Below the pieces are notes generated by a model. That model was given only the letters and a program-made list of their open reading frames with translations, did no database searches and had not been told where the DNA came from. A stretch of DNA of 64,000 nucleotides from Fischerella sp. PCC 9605. GTDB lineage: Bacteria; Cyanobacteriota; Cyanobacteriia; Cyanobacteriales; Nostocaceae. Position 1 is the first letter of the stretch. Every line of letters starts with the position of its first letter. Positions 18,123-26,150 of this stretch are shown here, one piece after another. Made by a program: the position numbers and the translations under genes. The stretch lies in contig NZ_KI912151.1 of NCBI RefSeq assembly GCF_000517105.1, forward strand, positions 248,001-312,000, in the 5' to 3' direction.

Positions 18123-18806
18123 TCATACCTTCTTACCCGACATCTTCCATGCAGTACCATCAAAGAACAAGACATATGACCAACTTGCTAAACTCAGGTG
18201 GGAATGTGTAACTAATATCACTGATGTACCTGTTGCAGTAATTTTTTCGACAATTCCTATCACCTTGCGGGCTGTTTCAGGGTCTAAATTAGCAGTAATT
18301 TCATCTAATAAGAGAAGTTGAGGAGAATGCACTAGTGCCCGTGCAAGGGCAACCCTTTGCCGTTGACCTCCTGATAGTTGATTTGGATAATCATTTGCTT
18401 TGTTCTCAATGCCAAGCAGGGCTAACTGTTCCTTCGCAACTTCGTCTGCAAGCCTTTTATTTTTCCCATTACGCAGCCACAGGGGCAGTGACACATTTTC
18501 AAGAACAGTCAGATGATGCCAAAGATATAATTGCTGAAATACCATGCCAATTTCTAAGCGATTTCTACCATAACCGCGCTTGATGAAACCAGGCTTAGAA
18601 ACAATCTCTCCATTAAAAATGATTCGTCCTTGATCAACTTCTTCTACCAATGCCAGACATCGCAAAAGAGTTGTTTTTCCACACCCACTAGGTCCTTGAA
18701 TCACCATACTTTCACCTTTTGTTAGAGAGAAAGAGACAGTATTCAAAACAGTGGTGTGGTTAAACTTTTTTCCTATGCGCTCCACACGTAGAAATATATT
18801 ATCCAT
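18123..18806 (-). CDS. Polar amino acid ABC transporter, ATP-binding subunit
   Basis: 227-residue ATPase of the GlnQ/HisP type. Walker A GPSGCGKTT, Q-loop in MVFQQLYLW, signature LSGGQRQRVALARAL, Walker B LLLLDEITANLD, and H-loop in VILVTHSH are all intact, so it should be active. It is the last gene of the set 21228 to 18123, 105 bases after the permease stop, and it energises uptake through that permease. ATG at 18806. The sequence is shorter than average (family ~240-250), ending in SGKKV. Confidence 0.92.
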   Translation of the reverse strand: MDNIFLRVERIGKKFNHTTVLNTVSFSLTKGESMVIQGPSGCGKTTLLRCLALVEEVDQGRIIFNGEIVSKPGFIKRGYGRNRLEIGMVFQQLYLWHHLTVLENVSLPLWLRNGKNKRLADEVAKEQLALLGIENKANDYPNQLSGGQRQRVALARALVHSPQLLLLDEITANLDPETARKVIGIVEKITATGTSVILVTHSHLSLASWSYVLFFDGTAWKMSGKKV

Positions 18807-18911
18807 TGCAATACTATGGGGTTAGCAATATGTAGAAAAAAGACTTATGACCTCTTTCTTATCACTCTACTTTTTTCTTGCCTTACTAAATAGTCAAGCT
18901 CTAGCAAAAAA

Positions 18912-19586
18912 TCATATTTTCTCTATTCCGCCTAGTTGTTTAACACGTTGTACTCTTCTTAGAAGAATATTCAGAGGAATTATGGTAACGATAAACATGA
19001 CTGCTACAGCAGAATAAACTTCTAGTGGTCGGTAAGTCTGGGCAATAATTGAATTTGCAGTGTGCAGAATTTCCGGAACAGCAATAACTGATGCCAATGT
19101 GGAAAACTTATAGGTCGTTATATACTGTCCCATAAGGGGTGGCCAGGATTTACGGATAACTTGAGGGATAAGGATATAACGAATTGCTTGAAGACGTGAC
19201 ATTCCTGTGCAATAAGCCACCTCAATTTCACCAGAGGGTACTGAATTTATTCCTCCTCGAATTATCTCGGCTACAAATGCCGAAAGACTTAAACCAAGAC
19301 CTAAAATCGCACAATTCTGTCCGTCAATAACTAAGCCAGAAACAATCAGCGGTAAACTGTAATACAGCCACACTAGGAGTACAAGAGCTGGTACTGCCAG
19401 AAAAAGCTCAATAAAAAGTCTAGCTAACCATGAAATTAAACTTAAAGAAATAACTGATAAAACGCCTAATAGTACACCTAATGTAGTTCCTAGCGTAATA
19501 CTGCCAATGCTAATCCAGACTGTTGTTATAAAGGCAAAGTAGAGTTGTAATAAATTGTTCCAAACGACAGAAAAATTCCAGTCCAT
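18912..19586 (-). CDS. Polar amino acid ABC transporter, permease subunit
   Basis: 224-residue inner-membrane protein of the HisM/GlnP family with about five hydrophobic helices. The cytoplasmic EAA loop contacting the ATPase is visible as VAYCTGMSRLQAIRYILIPQVIRKSWPP. One permease gene is present, so the complex is probably a homodimer. It starts (ATG at 19586) 11 bases after the binding-protein gene and is followed by the ATPase gene. The helix upstream of the loop contains FVAEIIRGGINSVPSGEIE, the family signature. Confidence 0.92.
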   Translation of the reverse strand: MDWNFSVVWNNLLQLYFAFITTVWISIGSITLGTTLGVLLGVLSVISLSLISWLARLFIELFLAVPALVLLVWLYYSLPLIVSGLVIDGQNCAILGLGLSLSAFVAEIIRGGINSVPSGEIEVAYCTGMSRLQAIRYILIPQVIRKSWPPLMGQYITTYKFSTLASVIAVPEILHTANSIIAQTYRPLEVYSAVAVMFIVTIIPLNILLRRVQRVKQLGGIEKI

Positions 19587-19597
19587 TTGTCACTTAA

Positions 19598-20464
19598 TTA
19601 ATTAGTATTATTAGTAAATTCCCAAATTTTCTTAGGATGAAGCCAGTTAGCGCCAGCTTTTCGTTCCCAGTTCAGCAGATATCCTTGATAGTCGAATGCA
19701 TTCAAACTATTATTTAAGAAATTAAGAAGTTCGTCATCTCCTCGACGTACAGCCCATGAAACAGGAGTCAAATTGTATGGAGATTGAGCAAATAAATCTT
19801 TCACCTGCGTTGCATGAGCTTTTACAAACTGTGATGTCGCATAAGCATCACCAAGCGCCACATCTGCTCGACCACTTATAACTGCTTGAAATGCAAGTGA
19901 TTGATCGCCACCAGAATATCTTGTAACTTTCACTTTCTTAAAATTTGCTCTTGCATATTCATCTCCAGCTTCACCTTGAGTAACTGCAACCACAACTCCA
20001 GGTTGGTCGATGCTTTCAATACTTGTAAAACGATTATCATTAGTACGCACTATTGCGCTATTGCCTGCAAAAAAAAGAGGTCTAGTAAAATAGACCGACA
20101 ATGCTCTGGGAACAGTCACAAAAGTAGGTACTATTGAAACATCAAAGCGACGAGAGTTTAATCCTGCTGCAAAGCCTGCCCAATCCGTCTCAATAAATTC
20201 AAGTTTCCAATTATTCAATCGAGCAATTTCTTTGATTGCTTCAACATGATGCCCACCTAACTCACCAGAAGAACTTTTGGTAATTGTTGGTGGAAAGACA
20301 AGATACCCAACTTTTAACTTGCTAGTAGTGGATATCTGCTGCAAGGTAAACTTACCAACTGCTTGTGGAGAGTTAATAGTACACGAGGCGAGAGAAAGCA
20401 AAATAATAGTGATGAATGCAATGCCAAATGTAAGTAACCTAAGCCTATTCTTACTGTTACTCAT
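19598..20464 (-). CDS. Amino acid ABC transporter substrate-binding lipoprotein
   Basis: 288 residues. The signal peptide ends in a lipobox (LASC, Cys28), so the protein should be lipid-anchored on the periplasmic side. The remainder is a SBP_bac_3 (family 3) binding protein: LKVGYLVFPPTIT, a hinge segment FDVSIVPTFVTVPRALSVYF and a second-lobe segment VAVTQGEAGDEYA followed by GRADVALGDAYA. The residues that normally clamp the amino-acid alpha groups (Arg in PRALSVYF, Asp in ALGDAYA) are present. The ligand identity is not readable. Its ATG overlaps the stop of the HDO oxidase gene by 4 bases, indicating translational coupling. Confidence 0.92.
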   Translation of the reverse strand: MSNSKNRLRLLTFGIAFITIILLSLASCTINSPQAVGKFTLQQISTTSKLKVGYLVFPPTITKSSSGELGGHHVEAIKEIARLNNWKLEFIETDWAGFAAGLNSRRFDVSIVPTFVTVPRALSVYFTRPLFFAGNSAIVRTNDNRFTSIESIDQPGVVVAVTQGEAGDEYARANFKKVKVTRYSGGDQSLAFQAVISGRADVALGDAYATSQFVKAHATQVKDLFAQSPYNLTPVSWAVRRGDDELLNFLNNSLNAFDYQGYLLNWERKAGANWLHPKKIWEFTNNTN

Positions 20465-21228
20465 GTTTGACTTGCTCCAGAAAAACTATGAGATAAATTC
20501 TGATCTTCCAAAACAAACCTATGATGCTCATCTAAGGCCCAGAATTGATCCGAAGTTGCATCTAGAGAATTTAGCAAACCAGTCCACATCATTCTCTGTG
20601 TTTGAAAGACAAAATTTATGGCATGATTAATAATTTCCTCTCCTGCTTCCTGTTTGCTTAACCAGGAAATTACGTCTTCAAACATCTCAAAATGTTCTGC
20701 ATCTGAGTGAACTTTAAAGAAGCGAAGACCACGCTTTGCTACACCAGCTTTTTGAACAACACGTAGCAAAAGTGCATAATCAGGCTTATCGAATATCTCG
20801 TAAACTGCAATTGCTGCAAGGGCTTCTAGAACAGGAGCATCTCTACAAAACTTCTCCCATGAAGCATTGAATTGATACGCAAATAGTGGTTCTCGTAAAA
20901 ATTCTTCTGAGTTAATTCCAGCGCAAACTAAAAAATCTCTATATAATTGGTTATGACTTATCCCTTTTCTTCCACCTAACTCCTCGATTAAGTTTTTTGC
21001 TAGTCCTCCCCACAAAAACTCATTTAAACCACATCGCTCACCTAATATAAAATTAAGGCGACAAAAGTTAGCTCGGACAAAGTAGAAAGCTTCAGCAAAT
21101 CTTTTCAAACCTTCTGCACTTGTCATCGTATTACAGAGATGAGATTCTACAGCTAATTCGCTTAAGATATATTCTTCTTTAGCGATTACTGATTCTACTA
21201 AATCCGATAATGACTTTGTTTTTATCAC
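20461..21228 (-). CDS. Heme-oxygenase-like di-metal oxidase (HDO/CADD-like)
   Basis: 255 residues, all-alpha. It has the hallmarks of the TenA/PqqC-like HDO superfamily, whose members use two metal ions to oxidise or cleave small carboxylates and amino acids: NLIEELGGRKGISHNQLYRD (Glu82/83, His92), AVYEIFDKPDY (Glu144) and FKVHSDAEHFEMFED (His174, Asp176, Glu178, His179). The last motif is more compact than the usual H-x3-D-x2-H, so the exact ligand set is uncertain. It resembles the CADD-like proteins known from Nostoc; the function of those is not settled. GTG start at 21228 with a weak ribosome site. It opens the transporter operon and overlaps the binding-protein gene. Confidence 0.75.
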   Translation of the reverse strand: MIKTKSLSDLVESVIAKEEYILSELAVESHLCNTMTSAEGLKRFAEAFYFVRANFCRLNFILGERCGLNEFLWGGLAKNLIEELGGRKGISHNQLYRDFLVCAGINSEEFLREPLFAYQFNASWEKFCRDAPVLEALAAIAVYEIFDKPDYALLLRVVQKAGVAKRGLRFFKVHSDAEHFEMFEDVISWLSKQEAGEEIINHAINFVFQTQRMMWTGLLNSLDATSDQFWALDEHHRFVLEDQNLSHSFSGASQT

Positions 21229-21441
21229 TTTTTTTACTCACATGTTTCTAAAGATTGTGTCAAACAGGTAAAAGGCAATAATTTGATGCAAATTTGCCTT
21301 CTTCTAGAGCGATCAAAGAGGAGAAACTTTAAAAACCTTATACAATTTTAAATTTCGCCTCTACAAAAATAAAAAAATAAGGATATAGCAATCCTTTGCA
21401 AATGTTTTGTGAACTTAGTCAAGGAAAAAGCATAGCAGATT

Positions 21442-21460
21442 CTGTTATCAGAGATAACAG
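21442..21460. promoter_or_regulatory. 19-bp inverted repeat upstream of the HDO-transporter operon
   Basis: CTGTTATCAGAGATAACAG: 8-bp arms with a 3-base centre, between the regulator stop (21481) and the HDO start (21228). On the minus strand no T tract follows at once, so an operator for the HTH-SBP regulator is at least as likely as a terminator. The rest of the 252-base gap is AT-rich. Confidence 0.5.
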
Positions 21461-21480
21461 TAAAGTAAAAATTTTATATT

Positions 21481-22518
21481 TTACATTTTCGGAAGTATTT
21501 TGATGGCAGAATTAACTGCTACAGTAAGTTTTTCTTCGTCTGGATGAAAAGCGAATGCTGGAGCGAGCTTGATATTTTCTAATCTTTTAATTTTTATGAC
21601 CTGTAGTTTATTCTCCTTAGAGATGTATTGGCAGGTGACGTTCTCAGACACAAAGATAGGAATAATATTACTCTCTCTATTGGCAGTTGCTAGCAGATAA
21701 CTGATAGCTTTCTTTCTATCTTCAAATTCCTTATTTTGATATGAGTTACTGAGAATTGCAGCTGCCCAGCTTCCGATCTCACCCTTGACATGAACCAATT
21801 CAACACGGCTATTAGGTAAATCTTCAAGGTAAACACAGTTGTTGACTTGTTCAGGCACAATTACAGCAGAAAGGCTGAAAGGTTCTTCACTACATGGCTC
21901 AGAAAAACGATAGTCAAAGAAGCGTTCTGGTAGTGCAAGAAAGAAAGGAGCAATGCCATGAACTCTTCGTTCTCTAATCGCTAGAGGCATTTCCTGCCAT
22001 GTCAAATATTCCCAAATTGTGGTAATTCCGAGTAATCGACCAATTTGTTCTGCATATTCAATAGCTAAACCCGTTGGGCGAGAACCAGGTTTCTCAGGAA
22101 TCTGTGACCATGTAGTTGGGATATCAGTATATCCTAGTGTCCAAGATTGATTTTTAGCTATTTCATGCCAACTGTAATCAGCTCCTTTACCTTTGACAGC
22201 AGCTCTATAGCCTGCTGCATCGAGAAGTTCATTCACTATTCCATCAATTTCATCAGAAGCTGGAAATGGATTGTGAGGTAACTTTTGGCAAGTTTGATCT
22301 AGTCGATGTGCTAAAGATACTGCTATCCGATTAACAATGGCTTTTCTCGGCACACTGTCGCCGCGTGCCCATCGATAGAACTGTGCTTCTCCAATCTGGA
22401 TTTCATTCATCAACTCTTGATTAGTCCATGCCGCTTTCTGTAGGTATTTTTCAACCACTTGAACGAACTCAGATTTGGGTGGAGTGTTTTTAGATTGATT
22501 GCGTGTTGAACGTGCCAC
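21481..22518 (-). CDS. HTH regulator fused to a solute-binding-protein-like domain
   Basis: 345 residues, no signal peptide, so cytoplasmic. Residues ~25-80 hold a lambda-repressor/XRE-like HTH (NQELMNEIQIGEAQFYRWAR, then RKAIVNRIAVSLA). Residues ~125-340 read like a family 3 amino-acid-binding protein: LGYTDIPTTWSQ, TGLAIEYAEQIGRLLGI, MPLAIRERRVHGIAPFFLAL, FDYRFSEPCSEEPFSLSAVI. Such a fusion would sense a small ligand in the cytosol with the same fold that the neighbouring transporter uses outside. GTG start at 22518 with AGGAGG 12 bases upstream. It precedes the HDO-transporter genes on the same strand by 252 bases. Family naming is mine from motifs, not from a search. Confidence 0.75.
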   Translation of the reverse strand: MARSTRNQSKNTPPKSEFVQVVEKYLQKAAWTNQELMNEIQIGEAQFYRWARGDSVPRKAIVNRIAVSLAHRLDQTCQKLPHNPFPASDEIDGIVNELLDAAGYRAAVKGKGADYSWHEIAKNQSWTLGYTDIPTTWSQIPEKPGSRPTGLAIEYAEQIGRLLGITTIWEYLTWQEMPLAIRERRVHGIAPFFLALPERFFDYRFSEPCSEEPFSLSAVIVPEQVNNCVYLEDLPNSRVELVHVKGEIGSWAAAILSNSYQNKEFEDRKKAISYLLATANRESNIIPIFVSENVTCQYISKENKLQVIKIKRLENIKLAPAFAFHPDEEKLTVAVNSAIKILPKM

Positions 22519-23680
22519 AAGAGTTGTTCACCTCCTCATTTATAGAATTTCCAGACAATTTACCCATAAGCAAGATTAAGAAAAATTAATAAACGGCGCT
22601 ACCTAAAACTGACTTTGCTTTTGCTGAAGGATAGGGCACAACTAAGCCGACTGTCAGCTAATCTAGATCATTCTATGCCAGAAGCGTATCCATGTCACTC
22701 GAAGTCTAAACAATCTTTAAAAGACAGTCAAATTATACGAACTTAGGAAATCTACGGATTCCATTATCGAAGAGATGGGTGTGAACCCTTTCAGATTCAT
22801 TCTCTACTAATCAAGATGAATAAACGCGATCGCCAGGTTTTAGCATTAAATAGATGTATGCGTAAATTAGGTTGTAACCATTTTTTTATAAGGTTTCTAG
22901 GTTCATTCACGCATTAGTCGAATATACATGAAGCATAAATTGACATTTACCACTGGCTTTAAAAGCTTGACACGTCAATCACAATACAGTTAAAATACTC
23001 ACTAACAAAAAAAATGTAGACTGTCTTAGAAAGACAGCAGCATGATTAAAGGCAAGTCTCTTAGTGGTAGTTCGTGTACAGATATCCGAAACTGATTTTA
23101 ATTGTTTTGTTTGTCTGAACTCAGTTATCTACTCCAAGTGACAACTAAGAATTTACCAATTTGCTCATAGTAGTGGGGAGTAACTCCAAAAAATAGCAGA
23201 CCCAGACAAATGTAATTTTGATAACGCATTGGTGGGTTTTGGTATTCTATAAATTCTTAGGCGTAGGAGAATTTTGCCTGAATTATTGAGAATACGAACG
23301 GATGATGGAGAGTAAAAATCCGATCCTACTTTTTTGAGTTATTCTCTGTGCTCATTACTCCATTACTATATTGCTCGAACTGCAACTTTGCTTCTTTATA
23401 GTCAACCTCCAAAAGATTATTAAGAGAGGGCAGGCTGTATCGTTTATCGCCATTCCACGATCAATGTTTTATACCCGTCAATTAAACGTGGTGTGACTAA
23501 GGTAAGTATCTCCGATCGGATAATCTGAATCAGCTAAGGAGTCTCACGTTCGTGATTATAGGAAGCAATACTAAAAATCTCCACCTGAAAGATGATGCGA
23601 TCGCACTATCCATATTGATCTTATTCTGATTGAGCAATGCCCTCTCTAGACTTCAACTTAACTATTGTGGGTGCAAAACT
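22519..23680. other. 1.16-kb spacer without a recognisable gene
   Basis: AT-rich DNA with scattered stops on both strands. Visible items are HIP1-like sites near 22829 and 23597 and a 7-bp hairpin at 23021-23037 (CTGTCTT-AGA-AAGACAG), which on the minus strand is followed after six bases by a T8 tract and could be a weak terminator of an unmapped transcript. It must contain the promoter for the regulator at 21481-22518. Confidence 0.5.
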
Positions 23681-23908
23681 GTGACAAACAATGAGCATAA
23701 TCTTCTATTCAGGGTGGTTTCTAAATCACTCAAGTATTTTCTATTGGCATTAGTAGGCTTTGCAATCGCCTACGTGGTTTCAATAATTTTGGGTGGCCAA
23801 TATATTGTCATCCCAATGCTACCGTTAGTAGGAGATTTGATTTTACGTTTAGGAATTATCCTGTTTTGTTTGATGGCAACAGCAATCATTGTTGAGTCCT
23901 TACGTTAG
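23681..23908 (+). CDS. Small two-helix membrane protein, paralogue 1
   Basis: About 75 residues from the GTG at 23681 (MTNNEHNLLFRVVSKSLKYF), with two hydrophobic helices (LLALVGFAIAYVVSIIL and LGIILFCLMATAIIVESL). It aligns end to end with the minus-strand gene at 25406-25645 (shared pattern NLLF-KYFLL-LGFAIAYV-S), and this alignment sets the start; a TTG at 23630 would add 17 unrelated residues. Function unknown; inner or thylakoid membrane is expected. A short IS remnant follows 17 bases after the stop. Confidence 0.65.
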   Translation: MTNNEHNLLFRVVSKSLKYFLLALVGFAIAYVVSIILGGQYIVIPMLPLVGDLILRLGIILFCLMATAIIVESLR

Positions 23909-23924
23909 GAACATCAAAAGATTT

Positions 23925-24183
23925 GGTTGTGTTGCAAAAACTGACGGTATGCAGGTCAAAGTGCTGAAAACAAAGTATTGATTTTGTTGAGAAACACCAT
24001 TGATAAACCTCAAGCATCCATTCAAATTGCGTCACTTTTTGCCGGAGGTGATTCTCCCAAGCACCAGACGGTACTAGAAATCTTCCCTGAGTTACCGAGA
24101 CCAGGAAGAAATGTTGGAGTGACTGCATAACAGATCTCTCCCAAACGGATCTTTTGTCCTCGAGGAGTTTTTGCAACACAATC
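23925..24183. mobile_element. Short element with 18-bp terminal inverted repeats (IS remnant or MITE)
   Basis: The ends GGTTGTGTTGCAAAAACT and, inverted, GATTGTGTTGCAAAAACT match at 17 of 18 positions and enclose 259 bases. These ends resemble those of IS6/IS1-like cyanobacterial elements. The inside has only a fragmentary minus-strand frame that I cannot assign to a transposase. The right end stops 4 bases before the ATG of the next gene. Confidence 0.7.
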
Positions 24184-24187
24184 TATC

Positions 24188-24457
24188 ATGAAATCCAACT
24201 TGAACAAGCAAAATAGTCAATATCAACCTCAAGCCTTCTTGTTAAGCCTAGCCGAATTTCTTGAGAGAACTATTTGTGGTACGGGATTTGGTCGTTCAAG
24301 CCTTGTTATCGAGGTTGTGAAGAATAATGCTACCACGAAAAAGTACGCAATAATTCACGAGGGAGTTCCTAGTCAACGTTACGTTCTCACTCAAGAGCAA
24401 ATGCAAAATTTGATTGAATTTTTAAAATCTGGAGGAAATCAAAACAGTACTAACTAG
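24188..24457 (+). CDS. Small soluble protein, unknown function
   Basis: 89 residues, no membrane segment. A helical N-terminus (AFLLSLAEFLERTICGTGFG) is followed by a beta-rich part (SSLVIEVVKNNATTKKYAII) and a helix (LTQEQMQNLIEFLKS). No family recognised. ATG at 24188 lies right against the right end of the 23925-24183 element, so the element may have supplied or displaced its promoter. A terminator at 24696 is the first clear one downstream. Confidence 0.5.
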   Translation: MKSNLNKQNSQYQPQAFLLSLAEFLERTICGTGFGRSSLVIEVVKNNATTKKYAIIHEGVPSQRYVLTQEQMQNLIEFLKSGGNQNSTN

Positions 24458-24490
24458 TAGTTTGTCAAATTTGAATTGATGGATCGCAAA

Positions 24491-24548
24491 GTTCGTAGTC
24501 AGGACTTTAGTCCTGAATTTTTAAGCACGCTTAGTGCTTACTAGAAAC
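24491..24548. repeat. Dispersed double-hairpin repeat, second member
   Basis: GTTCGTAGT ... CTAGAAAC ends with two hairpins (AGGACTTTAGTCCT and AAGCACGCTTAGTGCTT). It is a relative of 9278-9333 and of the half-element at 7882-7908. Confidence 0.7.
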
Positions 24549-24695
24549 CCTCAAAACTAGCTTGACAGAGTACTAGAGTTACTAATTTGTTATTAGCACT
24601 ACACAGTTAAAAAAACTGGAGTTATAAGGCCAAAGCATAACTGAATACTAGCTCAGCATGTACCTCTAGCTAGGATAGTTGCGATTTCTACAAAG

Positions 24696-24733
24696 GCTAG
24701 TGTAAGTGGATATTCTACTTCACTAGCTTTTTT
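24696..24733 (+). terminator. Rho-independent terminator
   Basis: GCTAGTG-T-AAGT pairs with ACTT-CACTAGC (one bulged T) and is followed by TTTTTT. It separates the gene at 24188-24457 from the one at 24791. Confidence 0.8.
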
Positions 24734-24790
24734 ATTTTTCCAGATATTGCTTAGTTTCAACATAAACCTGAATTACAGGAGGCAAATATC

Positions 24791-25321
24791 ATGAATCAAT
24801 TTAAAGCACTCTCTGCCACTGTGAAAAAATTCCACTCACCTAATAATGCTTTATCTCACAAAACATCGTCCTCAACTATCAAATCTCTATGGCAATCCCC
24901 CATATTATTGACATCTGGCTTTGTCGGTCTTGCTATTGGTAGTATGATGGTTGCTACTTCCGTCACTCTTCAAAACGTCACTCACATTCGTGGTAACGAT
25001 TTCTCTGCTTCCGTTCAAGCATTTACTCTACAGCAAAAGCAACATTGCCAAATCAGCAATCAATTGCAGAAGCCAGGAACTTCACTGATTTTGGAGCTAG
25101 ACAGTAGTGAGCCTATCATTGTAAACATCACGTTGCAAGGGACTGAGCTTGGTAAATCTCAGCCTGAACCCAATGATTTCAGCCGTATCAAGAGTTTGGT
25201 TGAATCGATCAAGATTATTGCAACTATCTTCAGTGCACTTAGTTTCACTGCTGGAATGCAAATATCGACTGCTCACCTTGGACGAATAGGCAGCCAGAAA
25301 GCCAATCGGAGGAAGAGGTAA
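24791..25321 (+). CDS. Membrane-anchored protein, unknown function
   Basis: 176 residues. A Ser/Thr-rich cytoplasmic start, one clear hydrophobic helix (ILLTSGFVGLAIGSMMVATSV), a middle domain rich in polar residues (~60-130; LILELDSSEPIIVNITLQG suggests beta strands), a second, weaker hydrophobic helix (IIATIFSALSFTAGM) and a basic tail ending KANRRKR. This arrangement suggests a protein with its central part outside the cytoplasm and both ends inside. No family recognised. The ATG at 24791 has CAGGAGG 9-15 bases upstream, a strong ribosome site, which supports a real gene. Confidence 0.6.
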   Translation: MNQFKALSATVKKFHSPNNALSHKTSSSTIKSLWQSPILLTSGFVGLAIGSMMVATSVTLQNVTHIRGNDFSASVQAFTLQQKQHCQISNQLQKPGTSLILELDSSEPIIVNITLQGTELGKSQPEPNDFSRIKSLVESIKIIATIFSALSFTAGMQISTAHLGRIGSQKANRRKR

Positions 25322-25405
25322 AGGAGATCTATTACCTTGATCTCCCTCGTTGCCTGCGATCGCCTTTGGTCAGTTTATGCTGAATACGCTAGCGATCGCA
25401 TGATA

Positions 25406-25645
25406 TTATTTCCAAGAATCTATAATCATGGCGATCGCAAATAAACAGAAGATGAACAGGAATATACGTAACAACCATTGCCATAGAATAGCAGACCGCA
25501 GCATTTGAACAATAGGAACAACGCCAAAAACAGTAGACATAACATAGGCGATCGCAAAACCAAGTAGACTCAGCAGAAAATACTTGAGTCCCTTAGTAGC
25601 GAGTTTGAACAGCAAATTATAGTCATCTGTAAGATTAGTTTTCAT
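25406..25645 (-). CDS. Small two-helix membrane protein, paralogue 2
   Basis: 79 residues from the ATG at 25645 (MKTNLTDDYNLLFKLATKGL); the frame extends to 25789 but that part is unrelated to the paralogue. Two hydrophobic helices (KYFLLSLLGFAIAYVMSTVF and LLRIFLFIFCLFAIAMIID). It is the partner of the gene at 23681-23908, in opposite orientation 1.5 kb away. Function unknown. The next gene upstream on this strand (25710-25964) is also a small membrane protein, and the two may be expressed together. Confidence 0.68.
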   Translation of the reverse strand: MKTNLTDDYNLLFKLATKGLKYFLLSLLGFAIAYVMSTVFGVVPIVQMLRSAILWQWLLRIFLFIFCLFAIAMIIDSWK

Positions 25646-25709
25646 GGTTTGTGTCCTCAGTAAACAAAATCTTTGACTACGGTAAAAGGGAGAGACGAAT
25701 GCAGCAGTC

Positions 25710-25964
25710 CTACTCAACCTCACCAGGGTTATAAGTGGGAGTGGGAGGATTATCCTCACGAAGCTGAACAGATTTAGGATTACCAACAACGATCGTTAAA
25801 ATGACTATTGCAATAATTAACAGCAGCCAGGTAGGAAATTTATTTCCTACTTCCCTCACGTCATATGATTCTCGGCAGTGGGGGCAAAAATAGATATTAG
25901 GATTGCGAGGATGTTGTTCAAATCGACAAGGAGGAAAAGGGTGGTCTTTGTATTTACAGTTCAT
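25710..25964 (-). CDS. Small membrane protein with a zinc-ribbon-like N-terminus
   Basis: 84 residues. The N-terminal half has four Cys (Cys3, Cys13 and the pair CPHC) and His residues in a pattern like a short zinc ribbon, followed by one hydrophobic helix (WLLLIIAIVILTIVVG) and a Pro-rich tail. Topology with the ribbon in the cytoplasm is likely. No family recognised. ATG at 25964. It lies 64 bases upstream of the paralogue 2 gene on the same strand. Confidence 0.55.
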   Translation of the reverse strand: MNCKYKDHPFPPCRFEQHPRNPNIYFCPHCRESYDVREVGNKFPTWLLLIIAIVILTIVVGNPKSVQLREDNPPTPTYNPGEVE

Positions 25965-25994
25965 AAGAAGTAACCTCTTGTAGACGTTGTTTTG

Positions 25995-26040
25995 AAAAAA
26001 AAAGAGACTAGTCGCGTGTTACTCCACGTAAACTAGTCCC
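25995..26040 (-). terminator. Terminator on the minus strand for the gene at 26151-26537
   Basis: On the minus strand GGGACTAGTTTACGTG pairs imperfectly with CGCGACTAGTCTC and is followed by a run of T (TTTTTTTTTCAAAA). Confidence 0.75.
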
Positions 26041-26150
26041 TGGGTTGGTATCCAACTCTCTTTGGACAGTCAGACGATTTATTCATTTTTTTAATATTCA
26101 CCATCAGTTGTGTTACTGCTTGGTGTCTGAAGGGACAAAACTATAGATTT

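Noticed and set aside
22519-23680. tRNA or other structured RNA gene in the long spacer
   Set aside because: No cloverleaf or known RNA motif could be built by eye; only one short hairpin.
23886-24179. 97-codon minus-strand frame inside the inverted-repeat element
   Set aside because: No transposase motif recognised; it overlaps both ends of the element and part of the plus-strand gene. Kept only as element content.
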